30,797 bases of DNA from RGIG8748 sp045646525 (GTDB taxonomy: Bacteria; Bacillota; Clostridia; UMGS1810), in contig JAZRKX010000028.1 in NCBI GenBank assembly GCA_045646525.1, forward strand, positions 1 through 30,797. The letters are read 5' to 3'. Position 1 is the stretch's first letter, and the number at the start of each line of letters is the position of its first letter. Positions 30,691 to 30,797 of this stretch are shown one piece after another. The position numbers were made by a program, and so were the translations under genes. The notes below the pieces were generated by a model. It did not search any database and had not been told where the DNA came from. It was given only the letters and a program-made list of their open reading frames with translations.

Positions 30691-30797
30691 CACGCTCTAA
30701 AGCCTGATATATAGCGGTTTTTGCCTTTTTTAGCCCTTTCCGCTACATTTAATATACTCTTTGGACATTTTATCTCCACTGTTTCCATATGCTCCAG

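Noticed and set aside
30504..30707. 67-codon open frame on the + strand ending GMTGFEPAASSSRTRSKA
   Set aside because: That ending is the well-known false peptide produced by reading through the antisense of a tRNA 3' end; the tRNA-Pro fragment lies here.

Overview
This window is most of a Mu-like transposable prophage in a low-to-mid GC Bacillota genome, most likely a gut Clostridia (Lachnospiraceae/Oscillospiraceae type), plus a short right-hand host flank. The Clostridia assignment rests on strong AGGAGG-type ribosome binding sites, frequent TTG/GTG starts, the families present in the head and tail genes, and two copies of a short GGCTCCC...GGGAGC palindromic repeat of a kind I associate with gut Clostridia. 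The species is not determined. The left (tail-fibre) end of the phage lies outside the window, and no lysis genes are visible.

Layout, read from the phage end at about 29044 leftwards. (1) 28469-29044 is a gene-free terminal region. It has three related transposase-site candidates, the outermost abutting a 5'-TGTA phage terminus, and a cluster of large inverted repeats. (2) 27016-28468 (+ strand) is the lysogeny module: a small HTH repressor followed by two related two-TM membrane proteins. (3) 26785 down to 19462 (- strand) is the early operon. Its consensus promoter (TTGACA-17-TATAAT) carries a 14-bp perfect palindrome in the spacer. It encodes small accessory proteins, a small DNA-binding protein, the DDE transposase (MuA-like), an AAA+ target-capture ATPase (MuB-like), an AbrB/zinc-ribbon protein, an unknown protein, GemA (gp16) and a Mor-family activator. 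(4) 19353 down to 1 (- strand) is the late operon. It starts from a promoter with a palindrome at the Mor position and encodes gp25/26/27-like proteins, a NusG-family protein, a structured ~380-nt leader, large terminase, portal, a MuF-type head protein with a C-terminal toxin-like domain, a putative immunity protein, scaffold, major capsid, connectors, tail tube, chaperones, a small zinc ribbon, a 1200-codon tape measure, Dit, a Gp37-like tail protein and the start of the baseplate/fibre genes. Its architecture is siphoviral, so this is a mosaic: Mu-type replication, early regulation and small packaging genes joined to a Bacillota siphophage head-tail cassette.

Outside the phage (29045-30797) are a truncated glycoside-hydrolase-like gene interrupted by the phage, a tail-anchored protein of unknown function, a small ORF remnant, and a 3' fragment of a tRNA-Pro(CGG) that is probably a scar of another integration event.

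The most interesting candidate systems are these. A phage-encoded NusG/LoaP-like antiterminator has a hairpin-rich leader directly downstream and two intrinsic terminators further down the operon. A capsid-linked (MuF) toxin-like domain is paired with a tiny immunity candidate. A Com-like zinc ribbon is encoded just upstream of a tape-measure gene whose UUG start is buried in a stem.
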